A stretch of DNA of 64,000 nucleotides, from positions 912,499 through 976,498 of the forward strand of contig NW_003314278.1 in NCBI RefSeq assembly GCF_000143415.4, given 5' to 3'. The notes beneath the pieces are model-generated. The model saw only the letters and a list, made by a program, of their open reading frames with translations. It was not told the origin of the DNA and searched no databases. Positions 58,706 to 64,000 of this stretch are shown piece by piece (within the stretch, counting starts at the first letter, position 1; every line of letters starts with the position of its first letter). The position numbers and the translations under genes are program-made. Source of the DNA: Selaginella moellendorffii (Eukaryota > Streptophyta > Lycopodiopsida > Selaginellales > Selaginellaceae).

Positions 58706-60015
58706 GGCGTGGTGATGGTTTGGAATATGAGGACACTCATATTTCGGTGGTCATTGACTCTCAGTGGGGAGACTGGTTTGGGCACACCGCCAAGCGAAGG
58801 ATGCCTCGGAGTCGTGATGCACGGTTAGATTGCTTAGTGTGAAAGCTCAGCATATCTAACTTGAATGCTTTGGTGCAAGTGGCACCAAGGTCGTGGTGAG
58901 TGAGATGGGGACACCTAATCTCAGTTGCTATGAACCCTTGGCCGTAAGGGCTGGCTTGGGTGCACCGCCAAGTGTGGGGGATGCCCCCGGGGTTATAGTC
59001 AACAACTTGGAGGTCTAGAAGACCAAGTACCTCTTGGCAACTCTGTTAAGGTGCCAAGGTGAGATCACTAGGTGATCTTATGGCCAGATAAGGACAAGGT
59101 CCTTGGTTGGCTAAGGAATGAAGTTCCTGGTTCAAAATGTTGAAATTGAACTGTTTAAGATGGTGTGGCTTGGTCGTGATGACCAAGTGGGAAGAGCACC
59201 TAAGGGAAATAAACTATGTCTGTGCGATGGCATAGTGAGTCCGAGGAAAGTAGTCTCTATAAAAGACCCATGGGAGGGTCACGAAGTTGGGCCGTGGATA
59301 GAGCCCATAGCAGAAGATGCTAAAGAGACGTACTAGGGGTGAACATCCTCCGGACTTGGCAAAGAAGAGTCTTTGCTATGGAACCGAAACAATACCTTAA
59401 GAAGGGAGGTAGAGATTCGATGTTGCTTGGTGCAACAATCAACGGATAGGAGCAAAAGATGAGTGGCCAAGATAGGGCCGTGGAATCCCTTGGAAGGAAT
59501 CCAAGTGACAAAGTTAGGCGAGGAACACTAATGTGTTAGATGCTAACAAGTTGCGGGAAAGGAAGTGTGTTTCCAAGGAGGAATTCCGAAATGCTCCGAT
59601 TTGGCGAAAGTGGAAGCTCCAAGGGAGGGAGCGGTAAGGTAGCCAAATGATAGGGCCATGAACAGCCCTAGCACAAAGTATGATAACGGGAACTTTGGCA
59701 CGAAATAGAAGAGGATGATGGTGCCCTCGAGTAGAGAACTTCCTAGGATGGGAAGTGGAGTTGCATAAAAAGGTGCAAGGCAAGGTGTCGGAGACACCTA
59801 GGAAATTGACTCCAAGAAGTCAAAATTCAAAGTTCCAAAGTGCAAAGGTTATATCGATGGAAATCGAGACTACTCGAGAAAGAGTAGTGGGATTGACTTA
59901 GAGAAGGGTCTCTAAGAGGTTTAGCGAGAACTAAACCAATAAAAGGAAAGAACCACTATATGTGGTCCAATTAGTCTCTAAGTTGGAGAGACTACCCTCC
60001 TTAGAGGATATGCAA

Positions 60016-60105
60016 AAGGCATGGTGAGCCTTCAATGTCCAACCATTGACGAATATGGAGAAGGCATGGTGAGCCTTCAATGTCACACCATTGACAAATA
60101 TTGGC
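60016..60105. repeat. Tandem duplication, 45-bp unit
   Basis: Two copies beginning AAGGCATGGTGAGCCTTCAA at 60016 and 60061, with a few substitutions. Confidence 0.85.
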
Positions 60106-60205
60106 TACGCGCCAAGGATGGAAATGGTAACACATGCGGGTGTTACTTTATAAAATGGTTCACCGTTCAATGAGGACATCGAACTTCGTCTATGGGTGGT
60201 GGAGT

Positions 60206-60833
60206 TGTGAGACACAAAATCCCTAGGCCCTAAAGTGGAGCCGGAAGGGCGCCACATGGTAGTGGCCGAAGCGAGAGCCAAACGAGCGTAACACGTTTGG
60301 ACCAAAAGCTCCGACTTGAAAAGTCAAGAGCGGGAGTGGAACTCCCAACGAAGTGCTCGAGGAACGAGCACGAAGCGAGCAAAAGGCGAGGCTCCAAAAA
60401 GGGACCCAAAAGGACCAACACATGACACGTGGGAGTGTCCGAGATGGACTCGAGTTGGAGTCCGAAGTGGAGTCCGAGATGGACCCGAGTTGGAGTCCGA
60501 AGTGGAGTCCGAGATGGACCCGAGTTGGAGTCCGAGATGGAGTCCGAAGTGGAGTCCGAGGTGGACCCGAGATGGACCCGAGTTGGAGTCCGAAATGGAG
60601 TCCGATATGGACCCGAGATGGAGTCCGAGATGGAGTCCGAGATGGAGTCCAAGGTGGACCCGAGATGAACCCGAAATGGAGTCCGAGATGGAGTCCGAGA
60701 TGGACCCGAGATGGAGTCCGAGATGGAGTCCGAGATGGACCCGAGATGGACCCGAGATGCAGTCCGAGATGGAGTCCGAGATGGAGTCCGAGGTGGAGTC
60801 CGAGATGGAGTCCGAACTCGAGACCGAGACCGG

Positions 60834-60865
<32 letters not shown>

Positions 60866-61974
60866 TCGGGACCGAGACCGAGACCGAGGCCGAGGCCGAG
60901 ACCGATCCCGAGCCCGAGTCCGAGTCCGAATTCGAGTCCGAGTCCGAGTCCGAGTCCGAGTCCGAGTCCGAAGCCTGAGAGGGTGAAAGCCCAAAGCGTT
61001 CGTCTCCCAGACCCTGGGGGGTTTGGTGAGCTCCAAAAGTATAGTAGGGGGAGGACTGTAGTGGAGCCAGTTTGGCCAGGAAAGGCCAGTTTGGCCCAGG
61101 AAGGCCGGACCCAGTGTTGGGTGATGAGCTGCCCACTGGGAAGTCCAAGACTAGAGTGAACACAGACCGACAAGCGGGGTAGCTTGGTGAAGTGTTCAAG
61201 AGGCGGCTCTAGTTCCCCCGGGAGATCGACTGGCCGATGCTCCCAGTCCAAGTGTGGGTGGCACTACCTACTTGGATACCAGGCGTGGCTCAACGGAACC
61301 TCGCTCTAAGCCCATGGCTAGAGCACCTAAGGGCAGAAGGCGAGGAGAGTACCCAGGTGGCTCGCGTAAGGCCACGGTGTTCCGAAATGTTGCCCCAAAG
61401 GCCCAGACTGTGGAAAGGAAGAGGAGCAGTCCTCTGGGGTAGTGACCAAGGACACAGTCGTGTGGTGAGGAAGTCCCAGAGGACCATGGGACTTAGTGGT
61501 CAGGCCTGTGGGTCTCGATCAAGTGGCAGTGTTGGCAAACACGGCCAGGGGCAGAAAGGGACTTAGTGGGGACTGGGAGAGGGATATTGGGGAAGGCTAT
61601 TCCCCTTGTCGGTGGGCATCCTAAGGGTGCTAAGGAGTGGATCTCAGATGACCACTCACGGATGGTTTGCCTAGTCTTGGAGAGCCAAGACTGTGATGCA
61701 AGTGGTAATGGACTACCAGTGTGGCAAAGGTGATTGGGCATGGCCTTAGCGTAACGGGCTGGCATGTCAGTGGTACCTTTGAGTGTCGGTCATGGGATCA
61801 GACACGTGGAGCACTTGAACCAAGTGCAAATGTTGAGTGGCATGGATGCCATTCTTGGGGCTAGCAAGTCCCAAGTCCTGGATTGGACTTATGGAGGTTG
61901 TGAATGAGACTCTTCCAAGTGGTCGGAGGTGTGGTTAAGTGACTAAAGTAGAATGGAAAATTTAGTCGCTTACA
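60206..61974 (+). repeat. Right LTR of the LARD-like element
   Basis: 1769 bp, 41 bp shorter than the left LTR. The difference lies mainly in the number of minisatellite modules (60440-60978). Outside the array only scattered substitutions are visible. Confidence 0.95.
60440..60978. repeat. LTR minisatellite, right copy
   Basis: Same modules as 54528-55108 but shorter. The internal order is kept with whole modules missing, as expected from slippage or unequal exchange after insertion. Confidence 0.93.
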
Positions 61975-62580
61975 ATCCCACACTCTTGCGAATCCATGCT
62001 TCGGCCTGATGGCTAGCATCCTCTACCTGAACAAGAGCTTCCAGGCTTGGGCCCCCGGTTGAAGGCCCATTAGTATGACTTTGTACCTTAGCGCCTTGCT
62101 CATGTCACTTGGGTCGATTATCCCCAAGCCGCCTAAAACTTGTGGTCTTGCCGTCGACTGCCATGCCACCTTGGCCATCGTCTGGCCACTGACCAGCGCT
62201 CCCTTCCACACATACGTGCGCACCATGGACCTTATGCGCTTGAGTGTTGTCTCTAGAACCGGCCATACTGAGATGTGGTACCACGTACACGGCAACACGA
62301 TGCTTTTCGCCACCACCACCCTTGCTGGCAGTCCCAGTTTCCGTGGCGCCCATTTCTGAATCGCTGTTCTGGTCCTCCGCAGCGGCGCTGAGTCCTACAT
62401 AGAAGCTTTGAACTCACCTCCTACCTGAATTCCCAGGTAGCGTGTGTCCTCCCCTGGTGGTAGCCACTGAAAGTCGATGTCGCGTCCCCACGCCTCTATG
62501 TCAGATTCCCCCCAGTTGATTCCTATCGACTTGTTCCAGTTGATGGCCGCTCCTGCTTGTAAGGAACCAACTCGCCGAGG
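61975..62580 (-). pseudogene. LINE ORF2 relic, C-terminal part of reverse transcriptase
   Basis: The minus strand reads GAAINWNKSIGINW, TRYLGIQVGGEF, a TAG (62395-62397), KWAPRKLGLPARVVVAKSI, TWYHISVWP, then KVAWQSTARPQVLGGLGI (62023-62319), a TAG (62023-62025) and RMLAIRPKHGFARVWD. These are the RT thumb blocks that follow the catalytic YADD motif in plant L1 elements. YADD itself is missing because the LTR starting at 62581 cuts the sequence. The downstream half is at 52565-54293. Confidence 0.87.
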
Positions 62581-63705
62581 TGTCGTAGGCTAAGGGAACC
62601 CCGAAAGCATGACCAAAATGACAAAGAGTTCATCGGATGGGACCAAGTCAAAGATCGAGTCCAAGACCGACTCTAGGACCGAGTTCGAGATAGAGTCCGG
62701 AATCGAGTCCAAGACCGACTCGGGGACCGAGTTCGAGTCCGAGTTCGAGACCGAGTTCGAGACAGAGTCCGAGATCCGAAATCGGGTCCGAGACCGAGTC
62801 CGAAGTCGAGTCCGAGGTCGGGCCCGAGATCGGGTCCGAGATCGAGTCCGCGATCGAGTCCGAGACCAAATCCGAAGTCGGATCCGAAATCGGATCCGAG
62901 ATCGAGCCAGAGACTAAGTCCAAATACTAATACGGGTCAAGGGGTGAAAGCCCAAAGCGTGCGTCCCCCAGGGGGGGGGGGCTGCAGGGGGTTCCAAAAG
63001 TATAGTAGGGATAGTGAGGTCCAGGAACCAGTTTTGAAGGGACTCTCCAGTTGGGCTTCCAAACCGACTTGAGGTTGGGACTGGGACTAAGGGGCCTTGG
63101 GTGGGAGTGAGCATGGACTTGGCTGGTGCCGGAGGGGCCATCCAAGGAAGTGCTCAAGAGCAGCTCCCACTCCCGAAAGGGAAACCGATTGCGGTGCTCC
63201 CGGATCATGTGGAGTGGTGCCCCACTTGAGTACCATGCGGCTCATTGGTCCTCGCCCTTCCTAGGGGCTTGGGCCTTCCTTCGGGATGGAAGTGGGGGGC
63301 GAGAGGTACCCATACCGGGCCGTTAGGCCACGGTGTTTCGCCCCGGCGTCCCGAAGCAAGTGTTGCACTCAAGACTTGGGATTTAGAGGGTCCCATGATC
63401 AAGTCTTGTGGTACCAAGGGATGTTAGGAACCTGGAAGCTTGGTGTGCTTGGCTGCTTGTGCTTGCGGGGAGTGTAGCCGAACCTTAAGTCCAGTCTAAC
63501 CCGGGGAGGGGGATTGGGAGTGATTTGGGAATCCGTGGAAGGATGGCTAACACCCCGTTGCTCGTGCAGTGAGTAGCTGAAACCAAGTAGGAGCTGGTAC
63601 CATAGGCGAGAACCTTGGCAAGGGAACTTAGCAAAAGCCAAGGCAGTGTTGGACGGATAGACGAGGTAAGCTGGCAAATTGGAAAGGAAAAATTTGTGGC
63701 TTACA
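62581..63705 (+). repeat. Left LTR of a second, related LTR retrotransposon
   Basis: About 1125 bp, from TGTCGTAGGCTAAGG to GTGGCTTACA. The start is set by the end of LINE homology and the TG dinucleotide. It holds a shorter GAGTCCGAGATC-type array (62645-62925), GGGGTGAAAGCCCAAAGCGT (62939 onward), a G-run of about 11 and CCAAAAGTATAGTAGGG, all shared with the LARD-like LTR in the same order. The sequence just left of it is CGAGG, the predicted target duplication. Confidence 0.7.
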
Positions 63706-63708
63706 ATT

Positions 63709-63720
63709 TGGTATCGGAGC
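63709..63720 (+). other. Primer-binding site of the second element
   Basis: TGGTATCGGAGC lies 3 bp inside the LTR end. It differs at one base from the initiator-Met tRNA type site TGGTATCAGAGC. Confidence 0.8.
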
Positions 63721-63764
63721 CTTTTCCTCAGTTCTAGCGAAGGATAGAGGCGGATTGCTGGGAG

Positions 63765-64000
63765 ATGGCAAGGGCAGGGCGTAAGCGAACCCAGGCGGAG
63801 ACGGAACCTCCGCCAGAGCTGGAGCCTCCGGTCGAACAAGAGGCTATGGATGAGGAATCTTTGCATGAGGAGGACTCCAGTGAGGAAACCTCCAAACAGG
63901 AGTCCGGTGGCGAGGTTCGGTCGTCCAAGGCTCAATTGGACGTGCTAGAAGGACAGTTGGCACAGACCAATACCCTGCTGGAAACTCTCGTACGCAAGCT
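63765..64000 (+). CDS. gag N-terminus of the second LTR element (partial)
   Basis: The frame opens at ATG 63765 and is still open at the window edge (78 codons). It starts MARAGRKRTQAETEPPPELE, followed by an acidic E/S-rich stretch and a likely coiled coil, LDVLEGQLAQTNTLLETLV. Position 44 bp after the primer site and this composition fit the start of a gag protein. The superfamily cannot be fixed without pol; Ty3/gypsy is likely. The frame has no break so far, so this copy may be autonomous. Confidence 0.72.
   Translation, partial: MARAGRKRTQAETEPPPELEPPVEQEAMDEESLHEEDSSEETSKQESGGEVRSSKAQLDVLEGQLAQTNTLLETLVRK

Larger units (their letters stand above)
56104..60205 (+). other. Interior of the LARD-like element
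   Basis: 4102 bp without a supported gene. It contains the primer site at its left end, a tRNA-like segment (58590-58705), a 45-bp tandem duplication (60016-60105) and the polypurine tract. Composition is G-rich on the plus strand and resembles the LTRs more than the host flanks. Confidence 0.8.
54289..61979 (+). mobile_element. Complete non-autonomous LTR retrotransposon (LARD-like)
   Basis: Two direct LTRs (54294-56103 and 60206-61974) start TGTGAGACAC and end CGCTTACA. The element is flanked by ATCCC at 54289-54293 and 61975-61979. Just inside the left LTR is a primer-binding-like site TAGTATCGGAGC (56107-56118), near the initiator Met tRNA type TGGTATCAGAGC. A purine-rich GGGTGGTGGAG (60194-60204) precedes the right LTR. 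The 4.1-kb interior has only short frames (longest about 120 codons) and no gag, protease, RT or integrase motif. It therefore depends on enzymes supplied by another element. LTR similarity is very high apart from minisatellite length, so the insertion is recent. Confidence 0.93.

Noticed and set aside
56104-60205. Decayed gag-pol inside the LARD-like element
   Set aside because: Frames on both strands were scanned for RT (YIDD), integrase, protease and zinc-knuckle motifs; none is present even in broken form.
60223-61251. ORFs up to 342 codons in the right LTR
   Set aside because: Repeat artefact as in the left LTR; no start context or domain.

Overview
The window looks like nuclear DNA of a seedless vascular plant, most likely a Selaginella-type lycophyte. 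This is inference from the gene structures and gene content: the convincing genes have introns of about 40-75 bp. They include flagellar genes (IFT52, an LRRCC1/VFL1-like centriole protein, ARL3) that seed plants without motile sperm have mostly lost, next to plant-type genes (GEX2-like, a CYP88-like P450). Gene density is low and most of the sequence is transposon-derived. There is one run of 100 N (20965-21064). I saw no rRNA, complete tRNA or CRISPR.

Layout. 1-3.7 kb: AT-rich non-coding DNA with small repeats. 3.7-8.7 kb: a 14-exon gene for a secreted protein with filamin/Ig-type repeats, GEX2-like. 8.7-17.3 kb: degenerate repeats, including a Ty3/gypsy reverse transcriptase relic. 17.4-18.4 kb: a CYP88-like P450 pseudogene. 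18.9-22.4 kb: very AT-rich DNA and the gap. 22.4-25.3 kb: a PIF/Harbinger transposase relic and a repeat-bounded segment with a Gly-rich ORF. 27.3-35.3 kb: a compact gene island: IFT52 (-), LRRCC1-like (-), ARL3 (+), TMEM97-like (+). 39.1-40.9 kb: a solo LTR. 42.3-44.4 kb: a probable hAT relic. 50.5-52.55 kb: an internally deleted Ty3/gypsy relic. 52.6-62.6 kb: a LINE on the minus strand split by a complete non-autonomous LTR element (two about 1.8 kb LTRs, ATCCC target duplication). 62.6-64 kb: the left LTR, primer site and gag start of a related element that continues past the window.

How it fits together. IFT52 is an IFT-B core subunit, LRRCC1/VFL1 acts at centrioles/basal bodies, and ARL3 releases lipidated cargo inside cilia. 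All three fall within 7.1 kb, and two are divergently arranged around a gap of about 430 bp. In such a plant they would be needed only in biflagellate sperm. The GEX2-like gene 20 kb away would also fit a gamete role. Around them the DNA records nested insertions. The LTR family shares blocks with the gag-bearing element at the right edge, a plausible source of its replication proteins.
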